This document shows positions 1 to 9,079 of a stretch of DNA of 64,000 bases, piece after piece. Within the stretch, counting starts at the first letter, position 1. Every line of letters begins with the position of its first letter. This DNA comes from Actinomadura citrea (GTDB taxonomy: Bacteria > Actinomycetota > Actinomycetes > Streptosporangiales > Streptosporangiaceae), in the NCBI RefSeq assembly GCF_013409045.1, contig NZ_JACCBT010000001.1, positions 6,882,001 through 6,946,000 of the forward strand, written 5' to 3'. The notes under the pieces are model-generated. The model did not search any database. It was given only the letters and a program-made list of their open reading frames with translations, and was not told the origin of the DNA. Both the position numbers and the translations under genes were made by a program.

Positions 1-385
1 CGCCGGGCCCGGCCGGCGCGCCGGTCACCCGCGGCAGCGGGCCGGTGCCGTTCGGGAGGACGCCGTGCGGGCCCGTGCCCACGACCGGAAGCGCCCCCGA
101 CCCGTTCGCCGAACCGGGCATCGCGTGCGGGCCGGTGCCGTTCCTCGGCATGGCGTGCGGGCCCGACACCTCCCGCAGGGGAGGCATGGCCTGCGGGCCG
201 GTGCCGTTCACCATCGCGTGCGGGCCGGTCCCGTCGCCGATGTCGACCGACCACCAGGGGCGCGCGCCGCCGAAGGGCGTCGGGTCGTCCTCCGGTTCGC
301 GACCGTCCTCGATGACCTGCGCCGCGTCCAGGTCGTCGCCGGACGGGGAGTCCGGCGTGCCGGACCGAGGTGGTGAATCGGCCAT
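1..385 (-). CDS. Hypothetical protein with Gly-Pro-His repeats (partial)
   Basis: This frame opens at an ATG at 383-385 and has no stop before the left edge, so only the N-terminal 128 codons are visible. The first 50 or so residues are acidic and hydrophilic (begins MADSPPRSGTPDSPSGDD). They are followed by an irregular tandem repeat with core NGTGPHAM or NGTGPQAM, seen about six times and degenerating toward the edge. The region looks disordered and low-complexity. It lies 136 nt downstream of valS on the same strand. In many actinobacteria folC follows valS, so this could be an extended N-terminus of FolC, but nothing visible proves it. The plus-strand frames here are shadows of the repeat. 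Function not recognised. Confidence 0.55.
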   Translation of the reverse strand, partial: MADSPPRSGTPDSPSGDDLDAAQVIEDGREPEDDPTPFGGARPWWSVDIGDGTGPHAMVNGTGPQAMPPLREVSGPHAMPRNGTGPHAMPGSANGSGALPVVGTGPHGVLPNGTGPLPRVTGAPAGPG

Positions 386-521
386 TGCACTCCCGATAGT
401 TCAAATACCGCAGGGGCCCACGGGCCCTACCGGATCGTAACTGCGGCAGGCGCCGCCGTGCCGAAGGATCGCCGTGTCAGCACCCGTGTCAAGAGCGGCC
501 CGGCCGGCCCGCCGGCGGGGG

Positions 522-3143
522 TCAGCCCGCCGGGAGCGCGGCCAGCTGGGCCTCCAGCCTGCCGATGTCGGACTCCGCCTGGGCGAGCCGGTCGCGGTTC
601 TTCGCCACGACCGCCTCGGGCGCCTTCGCCATGAACGCCTCGTTTCCGAGCTTGCGCCGCGCCTGGTCGACCTCCTTGCGGGCGGCGGCCAGGTCCTTCT
701 CCAGCCGCTTGCGCTCGGCGGCGACGTCGATCGCCCCGGCGGTGTCGAGGTGCACCTTCACGTCCTCGACCGGCAGGGACGCCGTCGAGGAGAAGCCGTC
801 CTCCGGCTCGGTGAGGCGCAGCAGCGAGCGGATGCCGTCCTCGTGGCGGTGCAGGGCGGAGCCGTTCCACTCGATCCGCGCGGCGACCCGCTGACCGGGC
901 TTGAGGCCCTGGTCGGCGCGGAACCGCCGCACCTCGGTCACCATCCGCTGGAGCGAGCCGACGAGCTCCTCGGCGCCGCCGTCGCGCCGCGCCGGGTCGG
1001 CGGTCGGCCACGGCGCGGTGACGACCGTCTCCGCGCCGGTGAGAGACGTCCACAGCTCCTCGGTGACGAACGGGACGACCGGGTGCAGCAGCCGCAGCAG
1101 GTTGTCGAAGACCTCGCCGAGCACGCGGCGGGTCGCCTCGGCGCGCTCGTCGGCGAGCTGCACCTTGGCCAGCTCCACGTACCAGTCGCAGACCTCGTCC
1201 CAGGCGAAGTGGTAGAGCGCCTCGCACGCCTTCGCGAAGTCGAACGCCTCCAGGTGCGCGTCGACCTCGGCGATCACCGCGTGCAGCCGGGACAGGACCC
1301 AGGCGTCGACCGTGGAGAGCTCGGCGGGCATGGCGCCGCGGGTGTGCGCGCCGTTGATGAGCGCGAACCGGGTCGCGTTCCACAGCTTGTTGCAGAAGTT
1401 GCGCGAGCCCTGCGCCCACTCCTCGGCCACCGGGACGTCGCCGCCCGGGTTCGCGCCGCGCAGCAGCGTGAAGCGGGTCGCGTCGGCGCCGTAGGCGTCG
1501 ATCCAGTCGAGCGGGTCGATGACGTTCCCGAACGACTTGGACATCTTCTTGCCGAACTGGTCGCGGACCATCCCGTGCAGGGCGATGGTGTCGAACGGCT
1601 GGACGCCGTCCATCGCGTACAGCCCGAACATCATCATGCGGGCGACCCAGAAGAACAGGATGTCGTAGCCCGTGACCAGGACGGACGTGGGGTAGAACCG
1701 CTTCAGGTCGGGCGTCTCGTCGGGCCAGCCGAGCGTCGAGAACGGCCACAGCGCCGAGGAGAACCACGTGTCGAGGACGTCGGAGTCCCGCGTCCATCCG
1801 GCGGGCGGCTCCTCGTCCGGGCCCGGGCAGACGACCTCGCCGTCCGGCCCGTACCAGACCGGGATCCGGTGCCCCCACCACAGCTGGCGGCTGATGCACC
1901 AGTCGTGCATGTTGTCGACCCACTCGAAGTAGCGGGAGGCCATCTCCGGCGGGTGGATCTTGACGCGGCCGTCGCGGACGGCGTCGCCCGCGGCCCGCGC
2001 CAGCGACTCGACCTTGACGAACCACTGCAGCGACACGCGCGGCTCGACGACCGTGGAGCAGCGCTGGCAGTGCCCGACCGAGTGCTTGTAGGGGCGGACC
2101 TCCTTGACGATCCGGCCCTGCTCGCGCAGCGCGGCCACGACCGCCGGGCGCGCCTCGAACCGGTCCAGCCCCGCGAACGGGCCCGGCGCGGTGACGTTGC
2201 CCCGCTCGTCCATGACCGACAGGGACGGCAGCGAGTGCCGCCGCCCGATCTCGAAGTCGTTCGGGTCGTGCGCGGGGGTCACCTTGACTGCGCCGGTGCC
2301 GAACGCGGGGTCGACGTGCTCGTCGGCGACGACCGGGATGCGGCGGCCGGTCAGCGGGAGCTCGATCTCCCGCCCGACCATGTGCGCGTACCGGGCGTCC
2401 TCCGGGTGGACGGCCACGGCGGTGTCGCCGAGCATCGTCTCCGCCCGGGTGGTCGCGACGACGATCTCGTCCTCGCCCGACCCGTACCGGATCGAGACCA
2501 GCTCGCCGTCGACCTCCTCGTGCTCGACCTCGATGTCCGACAGCGCCGTCAGGCAGCGCGGGCACCAGTTGATGATGCGCTCGGCGCGGTAGATCAGGCC
2601 GTCGTCGAACAGCCGCTTGAAGATCGTCCGGACGGCGCGGGCACGGTCGTCGTCCATCGTGAACGCCTCGCGCGTCCAGTCGACGCCGTCGCCGAGGCGG
2701 CGCATCTGACCGAGGATGCGGCCGCCGGACTCCGCCTTCCACTGCCAGACCCGCTCGACGAAGTCGGAGCGCCCGAGGTCGTGCCGCGACAGGCCCTCCT
2801 TGGCCAGCTCGCGCTCCACGACGTTCTGCGTGGCGATGCCCGCGTGGTCCATGCCCGGCACCCACACCACCTCGTGGCCCTGCATCCGGCGGCGCCGGAC
2901 GAGGGTGTCCTGGATGGAGTGGTCGAGGGCGTGCCCCATGTGCAGCGAGCCGGTCACGTTCGGCGGTGGGATCACGATGGAGAAGGCGGGCCGCTCCGGC
3001 GCGCGTTCCGGGTCGGCGGTGAACAGCCCCGCCGATACCCACCGCTCGTAGAGCCGGCCCTCGACATCGGCCGGTCGGTACTGGGTGGGAAGGTCGACGT
3101 CCGCGGCGGCGCCCTGGCCGCGCTCAGTGCTGGGCTGTGTCAC
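522..3143 (-). CDS. valS: Valyl-tRNA synthetase
   Basis: Cytoplasmic class I aminoacyl-tRNA synthetase that charges tRNA-Val with valine. At 873 residues it is of normal family length. The HIGH signature appears as HMGH within PPPNVTGSLHMGH near the N-terminus, and KMSKS is present as KKMSKSFGN. A C-terminal helical coiled-coil arm, rich in Lys, Glu and Ala, ends in AALPAG, as expected for ValRS. The GTG start at 3141-3143 gives MTQPSTERGQ. The frame stays open far upstream, but no homologous-looking sequence precedes this start, and no clear Shine-Dalgarno lies before it. A structured GC-rich leader precedes the gene. Confidence 0.95.
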   Translation of the reverse strand: MTQPSTERGQGAAADVDLPTQYRPADVEGRLYERWVSAGLFTADPERAPERPAFSIVIPPPNVTGSLHMGHALDHSIQDTLVRRRRMQGHEVVWVPGMDHAGIATQNVVERELAKEGLSRHDLGRSDFVERVWQWKAESGGRILGQMRRLGDGVDWTREAFTMDDDRARAVRTIFKRLFDDGLIYRAERIINWCPRCLTALSDIEVEHEEVDGELVSIRYGSGEDEIVVATTRAETMLGDTAVAVHPEDARYAHMVGREIELPLTGRRIPVVADEHVDPAFGTGAVKVTPAHDPNDFEIGRRHSLPSLSVMDERGNVTAPGPFAGLDRFEARPAVVAALREQGRIVKEVRPYKHSVGHCQRCSTVVEPRVSLQWFVKVESLARAAGDAVRDGRVKIHPPEMASRYFEWVDNMHDWCISRQLWWGHRIPVWYGPDGEVVCPGPDEEPPAGWTRDSDVLDTWFSSALWPFSTLGWPDETPDLKRFYPTSVLVTGYDILFFWVARMMMFGLYAMDGVQPFDTIALHGMVRDQFGKKMSKSFGNVIDPLDWIDAYGADATRFTLLRGANPGGDVPVAEEWAQGSRNFCNKLWNATRFALINGAHTRGAMPAELSTVDAWVLSRLHAVIAEVDAHLEAFDFAKACEALYHFAWDEVCDWYVELAKVQLADERAEATRRVLGEVFDNLLRLLHPVVPFVTEELWTSLTGAETVVTAPWPTADPARRDGGAEELVGSLQRMVTEVRRFRADQGLKPGQRVAARIEWNGSALHRHEDGIRSLLRLTEPEDGFSSTASLPVEDVKVHLDTAGAIDVAAERKRLEKDLAAARKEVDQARRKLGNEAFMAKAPEAVVAKNRDRLAQAESDIGRLEAQLAALPAG

Positions 3144-3527
3144 GGCTGACGATTCTACGGGGACGCCGGGGGTGGACGGCCCCGGGGACGGCCCGGCGCG
3201 CGGAGGAATCCGCGCCGGCGAGCACCCCGTCGCGCAGTCCACGTTCACGCCGATCACCCTGATCCGGTCGACCGGAACCACCGCCCGACCGCCCGGCCGG
3301 CGGCCGGACCGGGCCCGGACCATGTCCACGACCACCGTGCGAGTCGGTGCGCCGTGCGCGGGCATCGGCCTGGCCAGCGTCCTGCGCGACGTCCGCGACA
3401 CGCGGCGGGGCGGGCCAGAGAGCGTTTTCCCGCCGCGGTCGGGACACTGGTCACCTGACACCGGGTCGCCTCCCCGGAAAGGGTGGCGGCGAAGTTCCGC
3501 GACGGCGGGACGGAGGAGAGGGACGGG
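3144..3527. other. Intergenic gap between divergent valS and sensor kinase
   Basis: This 384-nt gap has no credible gene. It should contain the valS promoter on the minus strand and the kinase promoter on the plus strand. Around 3198-3225 there is an imperfect inverted repeat built on CCGGCGCG and CGCGCCGG on the valS leader side. No T-box or other named riboswitch was recognised. Confidence 0.4.
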
Positions 3528-4328
3528 ATGCGAGCGGTACTGGCACGCGCCACCGTGCTGGCCGGCGCGTTCACAGCGGGGGCCGTGGCGGCACGCGCCG
3601 CGACCATCCCTCACCTCCGCCGTCTCACCGCCGACCTGCAGCGCTCGCGGGAGCGCATCCTCGCCAGCCGGGAGGAGGAGCGCCGCCAGCTGCGGCACGA
3701 CCTGCACGACGGGCTCGGGCCGACGCTCGCCAGCCTCGCGATGTCGCTGGACGCGGCCCGCATCACCCTCGCCGGCGAGCCGGAGCGGATGGACCCCCTG
3801 CTCGCCGAGGTGAGGGACCGGCTGGCGACCGCCGTCGGGGAGATCCGGGACCTGGCGCACGGGCTGCGGCCCCCGGCGCTGGACGACCTCGGCCTCGTCG
3901 CGGCGATCGAGTCGTTCGCCGACGGCTGCTGCGAGCGGGTGGACGTCCGGTTCGACGGCGAGCCCGCGGGGCTGCCCGCCGCGGTGGAGGTCGCGGCGTA
4001 CCGGATCGTGCAGGAGGCGCTGACGAACGTCCGGCTGCACGCGCCCGAGAGCACCGCGACGGTCAGGCTGAGCCGGGACGCCGACCTGCACCTGATGGTC
4101 GCCGACACCGGACCCGGCCTGCCGGACGCCGCCCGCAACGGAGGCCAGCCGAAGCCGCGCCGGGGCCTGGCCGCGATGAGGGAGTGGGCCGCCGAGGTCG
4201 GCGGCAGCTGCGCGATCACGTCCCGGAACGGCGGCGGGACCGTCGTCACCGTCCGGCTCCCGCTCGCCGCCGCGCGGATCGCCGCCGGGTACCATCGTCC
4301 CTCGATCGGAAGAGACGGGCGGAGATGA
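3528..4328 (+). CDS. NarL-family sensor histidine kinase
   Basis: Histidine kinase of the HisKA_3 class (266 residues) that would phosphorylate the regulator encoded next to it. One hydrophobic segment lies at residues about 4-25. A dimerisation and phosphoacceptor helix carries RHDLHDG with His60 as the likely phosphorylated residue. A HATPase_c domain follows, with the N box in the EALTNVRLHAP stretch and a DTGPGLP G box. It has no separate extracellular sensor domain, so it may sense the membrane or a partner. The ATG at 3528 was chosen because GGAGGAGAGGGACGGG precedes it; an upstream in-frame GTG at 3483 is possible. The stop overlaps the next start (ATGA). Confidence 0.88.
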   Translation: MRAVLARATVLAGAFTAGAVAARAATIPHLRRLTADLQRSRERILASREEERRQLRHDLHDGLGPTLASLAMSLDAARITLAGEPERMDPLLAEVRDRLATAVGEIRDLAHGLRPPALDDLGLVAAIESFADGCCERVDVRFDGEPAGLPAAVEVAAYRIVQEALTNVRLHAPESTATVRLSRDADLHLMVADTGPGLPDAARNGGQPKPRRGLAAMREWAAEVGGSCAITSRNGGGTVVTVRLPLAAARIAAGYHRPSIGRDGRR

Positions 4329-4978
4329 CCGAGACCATCCGGGTGCTCATCACCGACGACCACCCGGTGTTCCGGCAGGGGCTGAAGGGCCTGCTGCAGG
4401 CGCTCGGGGTGGAGGTCGTCGGCGAGGCGGAGAACGGGCCGGGCGCGGTGCGGCTGGCGGCGGAGCTGCAGCCGGACGTCGTCATCATGGACCTGCACAT
4501 GCCCGGCGGCAACGGCATCGAGGCGACCCGCACCATCACCCGCACCAGCCCGCGCATCGGCGTGCTGGTGCTGACGATGTTCCGCGACGACGACTCTGTC
4601 TTCGCGGCGATGCGCGCCGGCGCCCGCGGCTACCTGCTGAAGGAGTCGGGCGCGGAGGAGATCGCCCGCGCCGTGAAGGCGGTCGCGGCGGGCGAGGCCA
4701 TCTACGGCCCGGAGATCGCACGCCGCGTGCTCACCTACTTCACCGACATGCCCGACCCGCGGCAGGCCGCGTTCCCGCAGCTCACCGAGCGGGAGCGGGA
4801 GGTCCTCGAACTGATCGCGCAGGGCCGCAGCAACACCGAGATCGCCGGGACGCTCTACCTCAGCCAGAAGACCGTCCGCAACCACGTCTCGAACATCTTC
4901 ATGAAGCTGCACGTCGCCGACCGCGCCCAGGCCATCGTCCTGGCCCGCGAGGCCGGCCTCGGCGAGTCCCGCGGCTGA
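4325..4978 (+). CDS. NarL/LuxR-family response regulator
   Basis: DNA-binding response regulator of 217 residues, coupled to the preceding kinase by an ATGA overlap. The receiver domain covers residues about 1-120, with the acidic pair DD at 11-12 and the phosphoacceptor Asp56 in VVIMDLHMP. The C-terminal LuxR helix-turn-helix begins with LTEREREVLELIAQG and contains TVRNHVSNIF. The target genes cannot be read from the sequence. It converges with the SGNH hydrolase gene, leaving only 21 nt. Confidence 0.92.
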   Translation: MTETIRVLITDDHPVFRQGLKGLLQALGVEVVGEAENGPGAVRLAAELQPDVVIMDLHMPGGNGIEATRTITRTSPRIGVLVLTMFRDDDSVFAAMRAGARGYLLKESGAEEIARAVKAVAAGEAIYGPEIARRVLTYFTDMPDPRQAAFPQLTEREREVLELIAQGRSNTEIAGTLYLSQKTVRNHVSNIFMKLHVADRAQAIVLAREAGLGESRG

Positions 4979-4999
4979 CCCCTCCGGCCCTCCCCCGGC

Positions 5000-6163
5000 T
5001 CAGCGGGCCGCGAAGGCTCCGTGCTCGCTCTCGAAGACCAGTGCGGCGAAGCGTTCTCCGATGCGGCGGTGGCTTTCGGGGGCCGGGTGGACCTCGTCCG
5101 GCAGGGGCAGCTCCGCGTAGTCGGCCTCGCCGTAGAGCACGCGGCCGTCGAGATAGTGCAGGTGGGGATCGTCCTCGGCGCGCCGCGCGGCGATCCCGGC
5201 CAGCGCGTCCCTGATGACGGTGAGCGTCAGGCGCCCGCTCGCGACCTCCGCCGGGTCGCCCAGAGCCCGGAACCGCAGTCGCGGAGCGCCGGGGTCGGGG
5301 GCCAGCGGACCCGGCGTCCGCTCCTGGACGGGGCACAGGATCGGCGAGACGAGCAGCAGCGGCGTCTCGGGGTGCCCCTCGCGGACGGTGTCGAGGAAGC
5401 CGTGCACGGCGGGCCCGAACGCGCGCAGGCGCATCGCGTCGGCGTTCGCGACGTTGATGCCGATCTTGAGGCTGATCAGGTCGGCGGGGGTGTCGCGGAT
5501 GGCGCGGGCGGTGAACGGGTCGAGCAGCGCGTTGCCGCCGAAGCCGAGATTGATCAGGTTCGCCCCGCCGCGGGCGGCGGCCACCGCGGGCCAGGTGGAG
5601 GTGGGGCCGGCGGCGGTGGAGCCGTGGCTGATCGAACTGCCGTGGTGGAGCCACACGGGGCTCCCGCGGTCCGGGACGGGCTCGGCGGGGGCGTCGGTGC
5701 GCAGCGCGATCAGCTCGGTGGGCTCGACCTGCGGCAGCCAGATCTCCACGTCCTTCGCCTCGGGGGCCAGGCCCGCGAACCGGAGGGTGCCGGGCTCTCC
5801 CGGGGTGGTGACCGCCTTCTGGGTCGCCATGTCGATGACGGTCAGGTTCCCGCCGGGCACGCTGCCCCGGCCCGCCGGGCGCCCGTCGATCACGAGGTCG
5901 TAGAAACCGTCCGGCTGCGGCGGGGTGCCCTCGTAGGCCCGCTTGGTGGGCAGGACGTCCAGTTCCACCGCGGTGGCCCGGGTGCGGAAGACCAGCCGCA
6001 CGCCGGACGGCTGCTCCTCCGTCCTCGCCAGGTACTCGTCCGGGAACTGGACGCGGGCGGCGAGGGGCAGCCGGTGCGGCAGCACTCCGCGGCCGGTCCG
6101 CTCCAGTTCGAGCGCGCCGCGCACGATGCGCGTGTCGATGGGGGTGGTGGTCCACTCGGTCAT
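5000..6163 (-). CDS. SGNH/GDSL-family hydrolase
   Basis: Predicted serine esterase or lipase of 387 residues. The N-terminal half looks like a beta-sandwich accessory domain, as in the SsfX3-type GDSL enzymes. The C-terminal half is the hydrolase: block I appears as HHGSSISHGS (nucleophile Ser), block II as NLGFGGNALL, block III as GINVAN and block V as DEVHPAPESH with the catalytic Asp and His. No signal peptide is seen, so the enzyme is probably cytoplasmic. It is transcribed divergently from the adjacent TetR gene across a 65-nt gap with a palindrome, so it is the likely regulatory target. The substrate is unknown. Confidence 0.85.
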   Translation of the reverse strand: MTEWTTTPIDTRIVRGALELERTGRGVLPHRLPLAARVQFPDEYLARTEEQPSGVRLVFRTRATAVELDVLPTKRAYEGTPPQPDGFYDLVIDGRPAGRGSVPGGNLTVIDMATQKAVTTPGEPGTLRFAGLAPEAKDVEIWLPQVEPTELIALRTDAPAEPVPDRGSPVWLHHGSSISHGSTAAGPTSTWPAVAAARGGANLINLGFGGNALLDPFTARAIRDTPADLISLKIGINVANADAMRLRAFGPAVHGFLDTVREGHPETPLLLVSPILCPVQERTPGPLAPDPGAPRLRFRALGDPAEVASGRLTLTVIRDALAGIAARRAEDDPHLHYLDGRVLYGEADYAELPLPDEVHPAPESHRRIGERFAALVFESEHGAFAAR

Positions 6164-6180
6164 TCCCGTCTCCCTCGCTT

Positions 6181-6195
6181 CCTAATAGAATTAGG
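6181..6195. promoter_or_regulatory. Candidate TetR operator
   Basis: Perfect inverted repeat CCTAAT-AGA-ATTAGG in the 65-nt gap between the divergent hydrolase and TetR genes. Its position fits autoregulation and repression of the hydrolase by the adjacent regulator. That role is an inference from placement and symmetry. Confidence 0.6.
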
Positions 6196-6228
6196 CAGAT
6201 ACCAAGTTACTCTAGGTACGGAGGTCCC

Positions 6229-6825
6229 ATGGCGCGCGCGGGCATCACCCCCGGACGCCTCGCCCGGACGGCGGCGGAGCTGGCCGACGAGATCGGGTTC
6301 GACCGGCTGACCGTCTCGGCGGTGGCGCGCAGGCTCGGCGTCAAGGACCCGAGCCTGTACGCGCACATCGAGAACGCGCGGGAGCTGAAGGTGCGGGTCG
6401 CGCTGCTGGCCCTGGAGGAACTGGCCGACCATGTCGCGAGCGCGGTGGCGGGGCGCGCGGGAAAGGACGCTCTCGTGGCGTGCGCCGGCGCCTACCGCGC
6501 CTACGCGGCGGAGCATCCCGGGCGTTACGCCGCGGCGCGCTTCGACCTCGACCCGCAGACGGCGGCGGCGAGCGCCGGGCCCCGGCACGCGGAGATGACG
6601 AGGGCCATCCTGCGCGGGTACGACCTACCCGAACCCGACCAGACCGACGCGGTGCGCTTCCTCGGCAGCGTGTTCCACGGCTATGTGAGCCTGGAACTGG
6701 CGGGCTCCTTCGGCCACACGCCCCGCAAGGCCGACGCGTCCTGGGCGTGGGCGCTCGACACGGTCGACTTCGCCCTCAGGAACCACCCGTCCCGCGAGGC
6801 CGCCCCGGGCGGGACGCGGCCCTAG
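6229..6825 (+). CDS. TetR-family transcriptional regulator
   Basis: One-component repressor of 198 residues. The N-terminal helix-turn-helix spans roughly residues 8-52 (LARTAAELADEIGFDRLTVS, then VARRLGVKDPSLYAHI). The helical C-terminal ligand-binding half contains HGYVSLELAGSFG, resembling the WHG-type TetR C-terminal domain. The start is an ATG preceded by GGAGG at 6220-6224. It probably controls the divergent SGNH hydrolase through the palindrome at 6181-6195. The ligand is unknown. Confidence 0.92.
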   Translation: MARAGITPGRLARTAAELADEIGFDRLTVSAVARRLGVKDPSLYAHIENARELKVRVALLALEELADHVASAVAGRAGKDALVACAGAYRAYAAEHPGRYAAARFDLDPQTAAASAGPRHAEMTRAILRGYDLPEPDQTDAVRFLGSVFHGYVSLELAGSFGHTPRKADASWAWALDTVDFALRNHPSREAAPGGTRP

Positions 6826-6831
6826 CCGGGA

Positions 6832-6877
6832 ACACCGAGAGCAGCGGTGCCGTGTGGGCGCCCGCTGCTCTCGGTGT
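6832..6877. terminator. Hairpin terminator between tetR and clpX
   Basis: Perfect 16-bp stem: ACACCGAGAGCAGCGG at 6832-6847 pairs with 6862-6877, with a 14-nt loop. It lies between two convergent genes and can serve both. There is no strong U tract, as is usual in high-GC actinomycetes. Confidence 0.8.
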
Positions 6878-6908
6878 CAGGTCTCGTGCTGTGTCGGGTC
6901 TCGCGGTG

Positions 6909-8183
6909 TCAGGCCGACTTCTCCCGCGGCTCGCGCTTGGGACGGTCGCGCGGGACGAGGGTCGGGTTGACGTGCTCCAGGACCGCCTCGCGGGTGATGA
7001 CGACGCGGGCGACGTCCTGGCGGCTCGGTACCTCGTACATCACCGACAGGAGCACCTCCTCCATGATCGCGCGGAGGCCGCGGGCCCCGGTGCCGCGCAG
7101 GATGGCCTGGTCGGCGATGGCCTCCAGGGCGTCGTCGGTGAACTCCAGGTCGACCCCGTCGAGCTCGAAGAGGCGGTGGTACTGGCGCACCAGCGCGTTC
7201 TTCGGCTCGGTGAGGATGTTGATCAGGGCCTCGCGGTCCAGGTTGTGCACGGAGGTGATCACCGGGAGCCGGCCGATGAACTCGGGGATCATGCCGAACT
7301 TCAGCAGGTCCTCGGGCATCACGTCGCCGAGCACGGCCGACGACTCCTCGAAGTCGGACTTGGAGCGGATCTGCGCTCCGAAGCCCATGCCCTGCTTGCC
7401 CACCCGGGACTCGACGATCTTCTCCAGGCCGGCGAACGCGCCGCCGCAGATGAACAGCACGTTGGTGGTGTCGATCTGGATGAACTCCTGGTGCGGGTGC
7501 TTGCGGCCGCCCTGCGGCGGGACGCTCGCGGTGGTGCCCTCAAGGATCTTCAGCAGGGCCTGCTGGACGCCCTCCCCCGACACGTCCCGGGTGATCGACG
7601 GGTTCTCGCTCTTGCGAGCGATCTTGTCGACCTCGTCGATGTAGATGATCCCGGTCTCGGCCTTCTTGACGTCGTAGTCGGCCGCCTGGATCAGTTTGAG
7701 GAGGATGTTCTCCACGTCCTCCCCGACGTAGCCCGCCTCCGTCAGCGCCGTGGCGTCCGCGATGGCGAACGGGACGTTGAGCAGCTTGGCGAGCGTCTGC
7801 GCGAGCAGCGTCTTGCCGGATCCGGTGGGACCGAGGAGCAGGATGTTGGACTTGCCCAGCTCGACCATGTCGTCACGGCCGGTGTCACCCGACTGGATCC
7901 GCTTGTAGTGGTTGTAGACGGCGACGGACAGTGCCTTCTTCGCCGTGTCCTGCCCGATGACGTAGGAGTCGAGGAACTCGTAGATCTCCCGCGGTTTGGG
8001 CAGGTTGTCCCACTTGAGGTCGGAGGTCTCGGAGAGCTCCTCCTCGATGATCTCGTTACAGAGATCGATGCACTCGTCGCAGATGTACACGCCCGGGCCC
8101 GCGATGAGCTTCTTGACCTGCTTCTGGCTCTTCCCGCAGAACGAGCACTTGAGCAGGTCACCGCCGTCGCCGATGCGTGCCAC
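6909..8183 (-). CDS. clpX: ATP-dependent Clp protease ATPase subunit ClpX
   Basis: AAA+ unfoldase that recognises, unfolds and feeds substrates to ClpP. The length, 424 residues, is normal. The N-terminal zinc-binding domain has Cys13, Cys16, Cys35 and Cys38. Walker A is GPTGSGKT at residues 118-125 and Walker B is YIDEVDK around 183-184. The GYVGED pore motif, RKSENPSITRDVSGEGVQ and a sensor/arginine-finger region with PEFIGRLP are present. It lies downstream of clpP1-clpP2 on the same strand, 172 nt from clpP2, so it may have its own promoter. Confidence 0.97.
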   Translation of the reverse strand: MARIGDGGDLLKCSFCGKSQKQVKKLIAGPGVYICDECIDLCNEIIEEELSETSDLKWDNLPKPREIYEFLDSYVIGQDTAKKALSVAVYNHYKRIQSGDTGRDDMVELGKSNILLLGPTGSGKTLLAQTLAKLLNVPFAIADATALTEAGYVGEDVENILLKLIQAADYDVKKAETGIIYIDEVDKIARKSENPSITRDVSGEGVQQALLKILEGTTASVPPQGGRKHPHQEFIQIDTTNVLFICGGAFAGLEKIVESRVGKQGMGFGAQIRSKSDFEESSAVLGDVMPEDLLKFGMIPEFIGRLPVITSVHNLDREALINILTEPKNALVRQYHRLFELDGVDLEFTDDALEAIADQAILRGTGARGLRAIMEEVLLSVMYEVPSRQDVARVVITREAVLEHVNPTLVPRDRPKREPREKSA

Positions 8184-8355
8184 CCAACCGTCTCCTTTTC
8201 GTGGGGCCGCCAGCCTTGGAGGATGCGGCGCAGCTGGTTGCGTCCCAGAGGCTCACGACGTCGGATTCGACGTTACCGCCTCCAGCGGACTTGGAAAGCC
8301 CCTCGCCCGGAAGTGTGACGACCGGGCTGGGGGACTCCCTCGTCCTCGTGCCGTC

Positions 8356-9051
8356 TCAGGACGACACTACCTCGGCCTTCCGCTTCCTGCTGGCGAAGAC
8401 GTCGTCGATGAGGCCGTACTCCTTGGCCTCGGCCGCCGTGAGGATCTTGTCGCGCTCGATGTCGCGGCGGACCTCCTCGACGCTCTTGCCGCTGTGCTCG
8501 GCCAGGATCGTCTCCAGCAGATCGCGGATCCGCATGATCTCGCGGGCCTGGATCTCGATGTCGCTGGACTGGCCGTAGCTGCCCTCGGTCGCGGGCTGGT
8601 GGATCAGGATCCGCGAGTTGGGCAGCGCCGCCCGCTTGCCCGGCGTCCCGGCCGCGAGCAGCACCGCCGCGGCGGACGCGGCCTGGCCGATGCACACGGT
8701 CTGGATCTCGGGCTTGACGAACTGCATCGTGTCGTAGATCGCCGTCATGGCGGTGAACGAGCCGCCCGGCGAGTTGATGTAGATGCTGATGTCGCGGTCG
8801 GGGTCGATCGACTCCAGCGTGATCAGCTGGGCCATCACGTCGTTGGCGGACGCGTCGTCGATCTGCACGCCGAGGAAGATGATCCGCTCTTCGAAGAGCT
8901 TGTTGTACGGGTTCATCTCCTTGACCCCGTACGTGGTGCGCTCGACGAACGACGGAATGATGTAGCGGTCGTCGACCGGACGCGGAGTTCCGCCGGCGTT
9001 CACGCCGGGCCGGACCCTATCGCCGAGAACGGGTCGGATGAGGTCGCTCAC
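8356..9051 (-). CDS. clpP2: ATP-dependent Clp protease proteolytic subunit (second of pair)
   Basis: Serine protease subunit of 231 residues. The catalytic Ser126 lies in GQAAS, His151 in LIHQP and the likely Asp201 in ERDKIL. The long N-terminal extension before NPYNKLFEERIIF is typical of actinobacterial ClpP2 and is usually processed. It follows clpP1 after 28 nt, consistent with co-expression of the hetero-tetradecamer ClpP1P2. Partners are ClpX, encoded downstream, and ClpC. Confidence 0.95.
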   Translation of the reverse strand: MSDLIRPVLGDRVRPGVNAGGTPRPVDDRYIIPSFVERTTYGVKEMNPYNKLFEERIIFLGVQIDDASANDVMAQLITLESIDPDRDISIYINSPGGSFTAMTAIYDTMQFVKPEIQTVCIGQAASAAAVLLAAGTPGKRAALPNSRILIHQPATEGSYGQSSDIEIQAREIMRIRDLLETILAEHSGKSVEEVRRDIERDKILTAAEAKEYGLIDDVFASRKRKAEVVSS

Positions 9052-9079
9052 TGTGTGCCTCCGATTCGTTGTGAGGTCG

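Noticed and set aside
45..440. Plus-strand open frame rich in CGPVP repeats
   Set aside because: It is the antisense reading of the minus-strand GPHAM repeat gene, which has a proper ATG and an acidic, protein-like N-terminus.
3144..4295. Upstream extension of the valS reading frame
   Set aside because: The extra 384 codons overlap the kinase gene antisense, have shadow-like composition and do not resemble ValRS. The GTG at 3143 gives the normal length.
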